From Planctomycetota bacterium (GTDB lineage: Bacteria; Planctomycetota; UBA1135; JADKAF01): 64,000 bases of DNA. The translations under genes were made by a program, and so were the position numbers. Every line of letters begins with the position of its first letter. Within the stretch, counting starts at the first letter, position 1. Below are positions 8,417 through 16,689 of this stretch, piece by piece. The stretch is from positions 1,798,001 to 1,862,000 of the forward strand of contig JADKAF010000001.1 in assembly GCA_016719295.1 (NCBI GenBank). Reading direction: 5' to 3'. Under the pieces are notes generated by a model. The model had not been told where the DNA came from, ran no database searches, and saw only the letters and a program-made list of their open reading frames with translations.

Positions 8417-11400
8417 TCAGCTCGACTCGCCGGGCTCCTCGCCGTTCGTCGCGGCGAGCTCCCCAGTCGGGACGAGCTCGACGTTCGGGACGAGCTCGAC
8501 GTTCGGGACAAGCTCGGACGCGCCGTTCTCCGCCGCCGGAGCCACGTTCGAAACCGTGACTTCCGCGCTCGCCTTCTTGCCGCGCTTCTTGCTCGCGGCC
8601 GGCGTGAGGACGCGCTCGGGCAAGCTCTCCTCCTCGGGGGGCGGCAGAGGGAGCGCGCGCGTCGCCGGCGGCTCGAAGCGGCCGTCGCTGCTGACGTCCT
8701 GCCAGCGCACGGCGACGCGCGAGGAGACGCCGGACTCCTGCATGGTGACGCCGTAGAGCGTGTCGCAGCGGGCCATCGTGTGCTTGTTGTGCGTCACGAT
8801 GACGAACTGCGTGTCCCTCACGAACTCGCCGACGAGCGAGCAGAAGCGCTGCACGTTGGCGTCGTCGAGCGCCGCGTCGACCTCGTCGAGGAGACAGAAC
8901 GGCGAGGGCTTCACCTGGAACATCGCGAAGAGGATCGCGAGCGCGGTCATCGTGCGCTCGCCCCCCGAGAGGAGGCCGATCGTCTGCAGCGACTTGCCGG
9001 GCGGGCGCGCCTTGATCTCGATGCCCTTCTCGAGCGGGTCTTCTTCATCGCCGATCAGCTCCAGCTCGGCCATGCCGCCGCTGAAGAGGCGCCGGAAGGT
9101 CGACTGGAAGTTGATGCGCACCTTCTCGAAGGTCTCGAGGAAGCGCGAGCGGCTCTCGCGATCGAGATAGGCGACCAGCTCCTCCAAGCGCTTCTTCGCC
9201 TGGCGCAGGTCGTCGCAGTTCCGCTTGATCTCCTCGTAGGTGCCTTCGATCTGCGCGAGCTCGTCGACGGCCTCCATGTTCACGCCGCCGATCTTGTCGA
9301 GCTCACGACGGAGCTCCTTCATGTCGCGCTCGGCCGACTCGAGCTCCTCGGCGGAGAAGTCGCGGATCGCACCGGCGGCCGCGCGCTCGCGCAGGACCTC
9401 GGCGAGCTCCAGCGAATAAGCATCGCGCACGCGCGTGCAGAGGTCTTCGGACTTGTGCTCGGCATCGCGCAGGCGCAGACGGATCTCTTGGCTCGCCTCG
9501 AGCATGCGCTCCAGCCGCTCCTGCAAGCGCTCGAGGCGCAGGCGATGCCCCTCGAAGGCCGAGCGCTCGCGCAGCAGCTCCTGCTCGCCCGAGCCGATGT
9601 CCTCGGCGAGCTCGGCCTTGCGCGAAGCGAGGCGCAAGCGCACCTGCACGAGCTCCTCCAGCTTCTGGAGAACCTCGCTCGCGCGACGCTCGGCGAGGCC
9701 GCGCTCCTGAGCGATCTCGGAGATGCGCCGCTGGCTCTCCGCTTCCGCGCGCCGGCAGCCCGCGAGGGCCTCCTCCGCCGTACGGCGCTCGCCCTGGAGC
9801 TCCTTCATCTGCAGTCGCGCGCGATGTTCCTCGCGCTGGCACGCTTCGTTCAGCTCGCGAGCTTCCTCGACGCCGCGGTAGATCGCTTCGCCTTCCTGCT
9901 GGAGGTTGGTGAGCTGCTCCTCGCGCTCGCGGAGCAGGTTCGTCGCCTTGGCGCGCTGCTCCTCGTAGCGTGCGAGATCGTCCTCGAGGTCGCCGAGATC
10001 GCGGCGCGAGAGCTCGAGCTCCTCGCGGTAGCGCACGAGGCGGCTCTCCGCGCGCACGCGCGCGCTGCGCGCTTCCTCGAGAGCGCGGCGCACGCTCGCC
10101 TCGGCGCGCGAGAGATCGGCCTGCGTCCCCTGCACCGCCTCGATCTCCGCCGTGACGCGTGCGACCGCTTCCTCGACGTGCGCGACATGCTCGCGCAGCT
10201 CCACCTGATCGCGCGCGAGCTCCTCGAGCTGGCTGCGCCGAGAGACGATGCCCGTGCCCTCCTCGAGGTAGCCGCCGACGGCCTGCACGACGGGACCGCC
10301 CCGCAGGATCTCACCCGCGCGCGTCACGAAGCGCCCGTTCGGCGCGCGGAGCAGCAACGCCGCGAGGTCCGCATCGGCCTCGACCAGCCACGCGTCGCCG
10401 AGGAGATGGCTCACGACCTCGGCGATCTCGTCGCCGTCGACGCGCACGAAGTCGAGGAGCGCACCGAGGACGCCGGGCTCGGAGCGGAGATCGCCGTCCG
10501 CGCACGGCAGCGGCGGCGGGGTCGGAAGCTCTTCCTGCAAGAGCTCGCGGCGCGGCGCGATGACGAAGGCGGCGCGCCCCAGGCGTTCCTCGCGCAGCCA
10601 GCGCGTCGCGGCGCGCACGGCGTCGACGTCCTCGGCCAGCAGCGCGGTGAGCGCCGCGCCGAGCGCGGCCTCCACCGCCGTCGCCTCGGCCGACGGAACG
10701 TGCAGGCGATCCACCAGCGCGCCGCGCAGCCCGCGCGGCGGAGCTTGGCCCGCGGTGCCCTCGAGCAGCGCGCGCGTGCCGGGATCGAAGCCCTCGAGCT
10801 CGCGCTCCAGCGCTTCCAGCGCTTCGCTGCGCGCTTCGCTCGAGGCGAGGCGCGTGCGCAGCTCGAGTCGCCGCTGCAGCGCGGAGCTGCGCTCTTGGTC
10901 GGCGCGCTCGCGACGATCGACGAGCGCCTCGATCTGCTCGCGGATGCCGCGCAGATCTTCCGAGCAGTCGCGCTCGCTGCGCTCCTGCCGCAGCACCTCC
11001 GCGGCGAGCGTCTCTTCTTCGCGCACCATCTCCGCCAGGCGCTCGCGGAGGCGCAGGATGCGCTGCTCGGCGGACTCGATCTGGCCGCGGAGTCCGTGCA
11101 CCGTGTTCGACGCGACCATGCGCTGCTGGGTCGCCTCGATCCGACGCTCCTCGACTTCCTGCAGCGTCTTCCGCGCGGCATTCAACGCGCGGCGCGTCTC
11201 GTCGAGTCGCGCGGCGAGGGTCTCCAGCTCGCGCTCGACCTCGAGCTCGGCCTCGCGACGGCGCACGAGCTCGGAATCGAGCCCCTCGGCCTTCGCGCGC
11301 CGCTCGGCGAGCTGGCCCTCGGCGAGGCGCGCCTGCTCGTCGGCGTCGACCTGGCGCTCACGCTCCTGCTCGAGATTGCGCTCGAGGATCGCGCGCTGGT

Positions 11401-12769
11401 CCTCCAGCGAGCGCGCCTCGGCCTCGACGCCCGCGAGCGTGCGGCGGAGATCTTCCAGCGCATCGGCGTAGCGCGCGACCTGGCGCTCCAGCACGCGCGC
11501 TTCCTCGTCCTTCGCGACGCGCTCGCGGCGGAAGCGCGCCACGGTGCGCTCCTGTTCCTCGAGCGATCTCTTGTCGCGCTCGAGCGTGCGCGTGACCTCG
11601 CGGAGCTGCAGCACGCCGGTGGCGAGACGCAGCTCCTTCAGCTGCTCGCTCACCTCGGCGAAGCGTCGCGCGCGCCCGGCCTGTCGACGGAGGCTCGCGA
11701 TGCGCCGCCCCATCTCGTCGAGGTGCACCTCGACCTTCTCGAGGTTGACCTGCGTGCGCTCGAGCTTGGAGAAGGTCTCCTTGCGCTGGAGGCGGAAGCG
11801 CGAGATCCCCGCGGCCTCCTCGAAGAGCGAGCGGCGCGCGACGGGATTCGCGTCGAGCACGGCGTCGATCTTGCCCTGCTCGAGCACCGAGTAGGCGCGC
11901 ACGCCGAGGCCCGTGTCGAGCAGGTGCCCGCGCACGTCCTTCAGGCGCACGTTGTCGCCGTTGAACAGGTAAGAGCTCTGCCCGTCGCGGCGCAGCCGAC
12001 GACCGACGCTGAAGCCGCGCGCGAGCATCGCGACCTCGGGCGCGAACTCGGCGACGCTGCGCAAGGGCTTGCCTTGCGCGTCGATCGCCTCCAGCTCGAG
12101 CTGCACCTCGGCTTCCTCGGCGCCGACACGCCCCCGCGCGCCCTTGAAGACGATGTCGAGCATGTCGTTGCCGCGGACGCTCTTCGCGCGCTGCTCGCCG
12201 AGCACCCACTTCAGCGCGTCGACGACATTGCTCTTGCCGCAGCCGTTCGGGCCGACGATGCCGGTGATGCCGGGCTCGAAGCGGAAGTCGACGCGATCGG
12301 CGAACGACTTGAAGCCTTGGATCTCGAGGCGCTTCAGGCGCAGACGGAAGGGCAGCTCGCGCTCGACGACGGCCTCCGCGGGCCGCTCGGCGGAAACGCC
12401 TTCGCCGACCGCAAGCTCGCCCGCCGCGGGCACGGCCGCTTCGGAAGCGACGGTTTCAGCCGCGAGCACCGCAGACTCGACCGCTTGGGCCTCGAGGGCC
12501 AGCCCCTCGGCAGGCACATCCTCGGCGGCGACGGCCTCGGCCCCCGCCGGCTCGACGCTCCCGGACTCCACCTCGGCGCTCGCTCCGCCCCTCTCCTCGG
12601 CCGCTTCCTCGAGCCCCGCGGCGGCGCCAGGGGAATCGGCGCCGTACTCATGCCCGTCGACATTCTCATGACCGTCGAGGGGCGACGCGTGGAACAGCTC
12701 CGGCGGCGCGGCCTCCGCACCAGCGTCGCGGGCGTCGGGCGCGCTCTCGGGGGACGACTCGGAGCTCAT
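8417..12769 (-). CDS. smc: SMC chromosome-segregation ATPase with long acidic extension
   Basis: 1450 residues, against roughly 1150-1200 for usual bacterial SMC. The canonical protein begins near residue 142 (FRLRLKRLEIQGFKSFADRV). The Walker A GPNGCGKS is at about 173-180. A first coiled coil leads to a hinge (GLRGALVDRLHVPSAE through VGGYLEEGTGIVSRRSQLE), then the second coiled coil, the signature LLSGGERTMTALAILFA and Walker B PFCLLDEVDAALDDAN. The first 141 residues are an Ala/Glu/Val-rich acidic extension, and about 90 low-complexity residues follow the ATPase head, including VELVPN repeats. SMC compacts and segregates chromosomes; ScpA and ScpB are not in this window. The ATG overlaps the upstream stop by 4 bases, and the gene is third in the NrdR-box-controlled unit. 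The extension is within the coupled frame, so it is probably translated. Confidence 0.96.
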   Translation of the reverse strand: MSSESSPESAPDARDAGAEAAPPELFHASPLDGHENVDGHEYGADSPGAAAGLEEAAEERGGASAEVESGSVEPAGAEAVAAEDVPAEGLALEAQAVESAVLAAETVASEAAVPAAGELAVGEGVSAERPAEAVVERELPFRLRLKRLEIQGFKSFADRVDFRFEPGITGIVGPNGCGKSNVVDALKWVLGEQRAKSVRGNDMLDIVFKGARGRVGAEEAEVQLELEAIDAQGKPLRSVAEFAPEVAMLARGFSVGRRLRRDGQSSYLFNGDNVRLKDVRGHLLDTGLGVRAYSVLEQGKIDAVLDANPVARRSLFEEAAGISRFRLQRKETFSKLERTQVNLEKVEVHLDEMGRRIASLRRQAGRARRFAEVSEQLKELRLATGVLQLREVTRTLERDKRSLEEQERTVARFRRERVAKDEEARVLERQVARYADALEDLRRTLAGVEAEARSLEDQRAILERNLEQERERQVDADEQARLAEGQLAERRAKAEGLDSELVRRREAELEVERELETLAARLDETRRALNAARKTLQEVEERRIEATQQRMVASNTVHGLRGQIESAEQRILRLRERLAEMVREEETLAAEVLRQERSERDCSEDLRGIREQIEALVDRRERADQERSSALQRRLELRTRLASSEARSEALEALERELEGFDPGTRALLEGTAGQAPPRGLRGALVDRLHVPSAEATAVEAALGAALTALLAEDVDAVRAATRWLREERLGRAAFVIAPRRELLQEELPTPPPLPCADGDLRSEPGVLGALLDFVRVDGDEIAEVVSHLLGDAWLVEADADLAALLLRAPNGRFVTRAGEILRGGPVVQAVGGYLEEGTGIVSRRSQLEELARDQVELREHVAHVEEAVARVTAEIEAVQGTQADLSRAEASVRRALEEARSARVRAESRLVRYREELELSRRDLGDLEDDLARYEEQRAKATNLLREREEQLTNLQQEGEAIYRGVEEARELNEACQREEHRARLQMKELQGERRTAEEALAGCRRAEAESQRRISEIAQERGLAERRASEVLQKLEELVQVRLRLASRKAELAEDIGSGEQELLRERSAFEGHRLRLERLQERLERMLEASQEIRLRLRDAEHKSEDLCTRVRDAYSLELAEVLRERAAAGAIRDFSAEELESAERDMKELRRELDKIGGVNMEAVDELAQIEGTYEEIKRNCDDLRQAKKRLEELVAYLDRESRSRFLETFEKVRINFQSTFRRLFSGGMAELELIGDEEDPLEKGIEIKARPPGKSLQTIGLLSGGERTMTALAILFAMFQVKPSPFCLLDEVDAALDDANVQRFCSLVGEFVRDTQFVIVTHNKHTMARCDTLYGVTMQESGVSSRVAVRWQDVSSDGRFEPPATRALPLPPPEEESLPERVLTPAASKKRGKKASAEVTVSNVAPAAENGASELVPNVELVPNVELVPTGELAATNGEEPGESS
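8469..8522. repeat. 18-bp tandem repeat inside smc
   Basis: Two exact copies of an 18-bp unit (GGGACGAGCTCGACGTTC, 8469-8486 and 8487-8504) plus a degraded third copy encode repeated VELVPN hexapeptides in the SMC C-terminal tail. This is a likely slippage-prone minisatellite. Confidence 0.85.
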
Positions 12770-14724
12770 GGGGAATCGATCCTTCGTTCCGCCGGGACGC
12801 GCGCGTCGAGCGGCGCGACCTCGGCGATCGAACCCGTCGCGCTGAGACGCGCGGGCGTACGGCCGTAGGCGAGCAGGCTCGGGACGTGGCGGTCGAGCAA
12901 GCCAGCTCCTCCTCGGGCGGGAGCGACGCCATGACCGTAGCGCCGCCCCTCGCGGGAGGCCCAAGCATACCCGCTCGGACCGACGCTCTCCTCGCGCGCG
13001 TCGTCGAGGCGCTCGAATCTCCCGCGCACCTCCGGCGCATCGCCGAGCTCCAGCATCCACTCCGTGCCCGCTTGGCGCCCGCAGCGCTCGACGGCCTCGG
13101 CGAGGAAGCTCAGCGCACGCGCGGCGCGCGGCGGCGTGAGCTCGCCCCACAGCATCTGCAGCGCTTCGTGGAAGCCGATCGGTACGACGGCGAAGCCGGC
13201 GCTGGCCCCGGGCGCGAGCGCCGGCCCCAGCCCCGCGCGCCCGCGGCGCTCGTGCCGCGCGCTCTGGCGCTGCGACTCGTCGATGCCGAGCTCGAGCAGC
13301 GTGTGCAGGGCCGCGAAGAAGGCGCCTTCGTCCGCCGGCCCGACGCTGGCCGCGAGTCGCGGGAGATCGAGGGCCACACCTCCGCCCGCGCCGAAGGTCC
13401 AAGCGCCCCCAGGCTCGGGGCCGGCGAGGGAATCGAGAGCGCCGCGCGCGAGGACGCCGAAGCCCAGGTTCGCGCGATCCGCAGCGCCGAAGCGCAGCGG
13501 CGGGAGCTCCGTCGCCGGGCCAGAGCCTCCGCTGCGCCCGGGCTGGGTCCAGACATCGACCGCCAGCGAGCTCACCACGAGCTCGAGCGGATCGAAGATC
13601 TGGGGCTTCGCCAACAGAGGCCGCTCGACCGCGCGCACGAGCTCGAGCAAGCCGCCTTCGACCAGGGCGGCGTCGCGGCCCACCAGGAGACCGAGGCCGA
13701 GGCGACCGCCCGCCGCGCGCGCGATCGAGCCCCAGAGCGGGAGCTGTTCCTCCAGCGTGAGACGAGCGCGCTTCCACGGCACGCGCCCGGCGCACGCGCC
13801 GCGCACGTCGATCACGAGGCTCGCGCGCCGAGTCTGGGCGAAGAGCACCTCGGCCAGCCCTTCCGCGAGGCGCGCGGCGTCGAGCGCCTCGGGTGCGATC
13901 CACGCCGCGGCGCCGACCACGCGATGCGGAGCGTCGAAGTGCAGGAAGTGCAGATCGCCCTGCACGTGCGCCAAGCGGCTCGCGTCGCGAGCGGCGCTGC
14001 CGCGCGTCGCATGCCGCGCGAGCACCACCGCCGCGAGCGTCTGCTCGACGCTGTGGCCCCACGAGGTGATCTCGGAGCCGCCGCTCGTGCAGCCGGCCTC
14101 CAGCAGCTCCTCGACCTCGGAGCGCCGCGGGCCGACGACCTCGCGCCGCGAGCTGCCCGCCCAGGCCTGCTTGCGCGTCGCGGCCTCGCCGCCCGGGGCC
14201 GCCTGCTCGCGAGCGGCGCACTCGGCCTCGACCGTCGCCGCGACGAGGTCGCGACCGATCGTGGTCCAGCGCGCCGAGAGCAAGCGGCGCTCGACGCTGG
14301 CCGCGATGGCGAGCGCCTCGTCGCGCGCGATGCCGCGATGCAAGCAGAGATGCGTCGCGATGCGCGCCGCATCGAACGGCTCGCTCATGCCGCGGCCGGG
14401 CGCGCTCGGCGCGTCGTACGAGACGCGCAGGCTGGCGCGCTGGCGATCGCGGCGACTCGCATGCCGTCGGTAGAGCGCGAGCAGGGAAGCCGCGCCGCGC
14501 TCCTCGAGCGTGCGCTCCGCGAAGGCGCGGATCGAGCTGCTCTCGAGCGCGGCGTCCGACGCGAAGGGCAAGCGCTCCTCGATCGCGTGCGCGAGCTCGC
14601 GGCTCGAGTACGCCGACAGATCGCCGGAGCCCTCCAGCGCGCGCTGGAGCGCGCGCTGGAGCTTGGCGAGCGAGAAAGGCTCGCGCCGGCCGCCGCGCTT
14701 AGAAACGACGCGGCCGGTCGGCAT
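12766..14724 (-). CDS. Double ATP-cone protein with divergent NrdD-like (anaerobic ribonucleotide reductase) body, probable pseudoenzyme
   Basis: 652 residues. Residues ~5-100 are an ATP-cone (VSKRGGRREPFSLAKLQRAL, then LAHAIEERLP), the dATP/ATP-sensing module of ribonucleotide reductases and NrdR. A second ATP-cone-like segment follows at about 115-175 (SEPFDAARIATHLCLHRGIA through IGRDLVAATVEAE). The remainder resembles class III reductase NrdD: HVQGDLHFLHF in place of the HxHD segment, and near residue 550 IGFHEALQMLWGE followed by AGTEWMLELGDAPEVRGRF, matching the NrdD GLNEAL...PAE region. The glycyl-radical motif and the C-terminal CxxC zinc site are absent, so reductase activity is not expected. 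The gene overlaps the end of nrdR by 26 bases and its stop overlaps the smc start. I infer an allosteric or regulatory role tied to dNTP status. Confidence 0.7.
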   Translation of the reverse strand: MPTGRVVSKRGGRREPFSLAKLQRALQRALEGSGDLSAYSSRELAHAIEERLPFASDAALESSSIRAFAERTLEERGAASLLALYRRHASRRDRQRASLRVSYDAPSAPGRGMSEPFDAARIATHLCLHRGIARDEALAIAASVERRLLSARWTTIGRDLVAATVEAECAAREQAAPGGEAATRKQAWAGSSRREVVGPRRSEVEELLEAGCTSGGSEITSWGHSVEQTLAAVVLARHATRGSAARDASRLAHVQGDLHFLHFDAPHRVVGAAAWIAPEALDAARLAEGLAEVLFAQTRRASLVIDVRGACAGRVPWKRARLTLEEQLPLWGSIARAAGGRLGLGLLVGRDAALVEGGLLELVRAVERPLLAKPQIFDPLELVVSSLAVDVWTQPGRSGGSGPATELPPLRFGAADRANLGFGVLARGALDSLAGPEPGGAWTFGAGGGVALDLPRLAASVGPADEGAFFAALHTLLELGIDESQRQSARHERRGRAGLGPALAPGASAGFAVVPIGFHEALQMLWGELTPPRAARALSFLAEAVERCGRQAGTEWMLELGDAPEVRGRFERLDDAREESVGPSGYAWASREGRRYGHGVAPARGGAGLLDRHVPSLLAYGRTPARLSATGSIAEVAPLDARVPAERRIDSP

Positions 14725-15208
14725 CCTCCTCCCTCTTCTCCTCGCGCTTCTCGTTGCGAGTCTCGAGCATCGGCCGCAGCTCTTCCAAGAACTGCGACAC
14801 GTCGCGGAACTGACGGTAGACCGAAGCGAAACGCACGTACGCGACCTGATCGAGCTCGCGCAGCTCCTTCATCACCAGCTCGCCGATGAAGGTCGACTTC
14901 ACCTCGCGATCGAAGTTCTCCGTGCACTGCCGCTCGATGCGCCCGACGGCATCCTCGAGCGCAGCCATCGCGACGGGGCGCTTCTCGCACGCCTTCAAGA
15001 GGCCGCTCAGGATCTTCTGCCGATCGAAGGCCACGCGCGATCCGTCCTTCTTCACGACGCGCAGAGGAACCTCCTCCACGCGCTCGTAGGTCGTGTAGCG
15101 GCGGCCGCAGGCTTGGCACTCGCGACGCCGGCGGATGGCCGCCGCGTCGTTCGAGCCACGCGAGTCGATGACTTTGTCGTCATCGCGACCGCAGAAAGGA
15201 CACTTCAT
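14699..15208 (-). CDS. nrdR: NrdR transcriptional repressor of ribonucleotide reductase genes
   Basis: 169 residues. The N-terminal zinc ribbon has C3, C6, C31 and C34 with the conserved MKCPFCG start and the RRRRECQACGRRYTTYER block. The ATP-cone follows (about residues 49-139: VVKKDGSRVAFDRQKILSGL, and the VAYVRFASVYRQF hallmark). NrdR senses ATP/dATP and represses RNR genes by binding NrdR boxes. The ATG at 15208 is fixed by the family start MKCPFC. The C terminus has an added charged tail (NEKREEKREEDADRPRRF). A near-consensus NrdR box lies 47 bases upstream between -35 and -10, so autoregulation is expected. It is the first gene of nrdR / NrdD-like / smc. Confidence 0.97.
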   Translation of the reverse strand: MKCPFCGRDDDKVIDSRGSNDAAAIRRRRECQACGRRYTTYERVEEVPLRVVKKDGSRVAFDRQKILSGLLKACEKRPVAMAALEDAVGRIERQCTENFDREVKSTFIGELVMKELRELDQVAYVRFASVYRQFRDVSQFLEELRPMLETRNEKREEKREEDADRPRRF

Positions 15209-15246
15209 GGAGGCCCCGGGGCAAGCGCCGAGAAGGTGAGGCCGAG

Positions 15247-15275
15247 GGTCTAACACACTAGATGTAGTGCGTCAA
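15247..15275 (-). promoter_or_regulatory. nrdR promoter with NrdR box in the spacer
   Basis: Reading the minus strand: -35 TTGACG (15275-15270), a 17-base spacer, -10 TAGACC (15252-15247). The spacer holds GCACTACATCTAGTGT (15270-15255), which fits the known NrdR-box consensus ACACTATATCTAGTGT at 14 of 16 positions and keeps both half-sites CACTA / TAGTG. NrdR bound here would block RNA polymerase. I did not find the second, helically phased box that often accompanies it. Confidence 0.85.
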
Positions 15276-15345
15276 ACCAACCCCACCCCAGGATCTTGAA
15301 GCGCCGTGAGCCGATGCGAGCCGCCGCGGCGGCCTCGGCGAGGCC

Positions 15346-16689
15346 TCACTTCCCGAGACAGAATCGCGCGAAGATCCGGTCCAGCAAATCCTCCGGCGAC
15401 CAGCTCCCGGCGATGCGATCGAGCCCGGCCAGCGCGGAGCGCAGCTCCTCCGCAGCGATCTCGTAGGGCAACCCCGCTCGCAGGAGCAGCTCCGCGGCGC
15501 CGACGTGCTCCTCCGCCGCGCGCAGCGCGTCGCGCTGCTCGAGCTCGACGCCGCTGGTCCCTTCCCCTGCCGCGGCGTCGCCGCGGAGCGCGGCGGCGAG
15601 CGCGCGCTCCAGCGCCGCGAGCCCGTCCTCGCGCTGCACGCTGACCAGGAAGCGCCCGACGAACTCCTCGCTGGTAACGAGGCTCGGCGACTCCCCATCC
15701 AAGCGGTCCGCCCGGAGGTGCACGAGGAATCGGCGCGGATGGTCGGGCAGCTCGGCCGGGAGCTCGGGAGCCGCCGCGTCGACGCAGCAGAGCAGGAGAT
15801 CGGCGCTCCGGAGCAGCGCGGCCTCGCGCGCGTCCGCGCGCTCGCCGGCGCGCCCGGGCTGATCGACGAGCTCCACCTCGAGCCCGTCGAGCCGCGCGGT
15901 CGCGCGCAGCAGATCGCGCGTGGTCCCGGGGGCCTCGTCGACGAGCGCGCGCTCTTCGCCGACCCAGCGATTGAACAGCGTCGACTTGCCGACGCTAGGC
16001 CGGCCGAGGAGCGCCACCCACGGCCGCTCGCGCGCGGCGGGCAGGGCCTCCCAGCGCGCGCGCTGCTTCGCGATGCGCTCGCGCAACTCGCGGGCGCGTC
16101 GCGCGAGCTCGTCCCCGGCTCCGGCGACCTCGACCTCCTCGAAGTCGAGGTGCGCCCCGAGGAAGGCGAGGATCGAGAGCAGCTCGTCGCGGAGCGCCGA
16201 AGTGCTCTCGCCGCGCTCCAGCTCGAGCAAGCCCGCGGCGGCGCGCGAGACCTCGCGATCCCGCGCCGAGGTGAGGCGCAGCACGGCGCTGCACTGCGCG
16301 AGATCGAGCTTGCCGGCCAAGAACGCGCGCTGCGTGAACTCGCCCGGCCGCGCCAGGCGGGCCCCCTCGCGCTGCAGCGCGCGCAGCAGCTCGTGCACGA
16401 GCACCGGCCACCCGATGACGTGGAGCTCGATCAGGTCGTCGCCGGTGTAGGAGCGCGGCGCACGGAAGCACCAGAGCGTCGCGGGAAGCCGCCCTTGCGG
16501 CAGCGCGAGCTCGACCTCTAGGAGGCGTCCGCCGCGCTCGGGCAGCGCGGCGCTCGCGCCGGCGAGGCGCGCGAGGATCGCGTAGCTCCCGGGTCCCGAG
16601 ACGCGCAGCACCGCGCGCTCGGCGCGATCGGCGGCGGAGGCGAGGGCCGCGATCGTGTCGCGCTGCGCGTGGCGCCGCCCCGCGCTCAC
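15346..16689 (-). CDS. mnmE: MnmE (TrmE) tRNA modification GTPase, divergent G motifs
   Basis: 447 residues. The N-terminal folate-binding domain starts with DTIAALAS and continues with the RSYTGDDLIELHVIGWP and RPGEFTQRAFLAGKLDLAQ blocks. The GTPase domain has G1 GRPSVGKST (229-237) and G2 TTRD (256-259), but G3 is DQPG (276-279) instead of DTAG, and G4 reads LRAD around 325 instead of NKxD. The C-terminal helical domain ends in FCLGK, the family's catalytic cysteine tail. MnmE works with MnmG on wobble uridine 34. The GTG start at 16689 overlaps the yidC stop by 4 bases, so it is translated with yidC, the classic bacterial neighbour. The loss of the Asn-Lys of NKxD would weaken guanine specificity; the rest of the protein is intact. 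Confidence 0.92.
   Translation of the reverse strand: MSAGRRHAQRDTIAALASAADRAERAVLRVSGPGSYAILARLAGASAALPERGGRLLEVELALPQGRLPATLWCFRAPRSYTGDDLIELHVIGWPVLVHELLRALQREGARLARPGEFTQRAFLAGKLDLAQCSAVLRLTSARDREVSRAAAGLLELERGESTSALRDELLSILAFLGAHLDFEEVEVAGAGDELARRARELRERIAKQRARWEALPAARERPWVALLGRPSVGKSTLFNRWVGEERALVDEAPGTTRDLLRATARLDGLEVELVDQPGRAGERADAREAALLRSADLLLCCVDAAAPELPAELPDHPRRFLVHLRADRLDGESPSLVTSEEFVGRFLVSVQREDGLAALERALAAALRGDAAAGEGTSGVELEQRDALRAAEEHVGAAELLLRAGLPYEIAAEELRSALAGLDRIAGSWSPEDLLDRIFARFCLGK

Noticed and set aside
8780..12868. A 1362-codon open frame antisense to smc
   Set aside because: It is a GC-skewed shadow: the translation is Arg/Ala/Leu/His-rich low complexity without a domain, and smc on the other strand carries all conserved motifs.
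15209..15345. A second, phased NrdR box or an extra promoter between mnmE and nrdR
   Set aside because: I inspected ~31 bases either side of the 15255-15270 box and saw no second CACTA/TAGTG pair; only one site is claimed.
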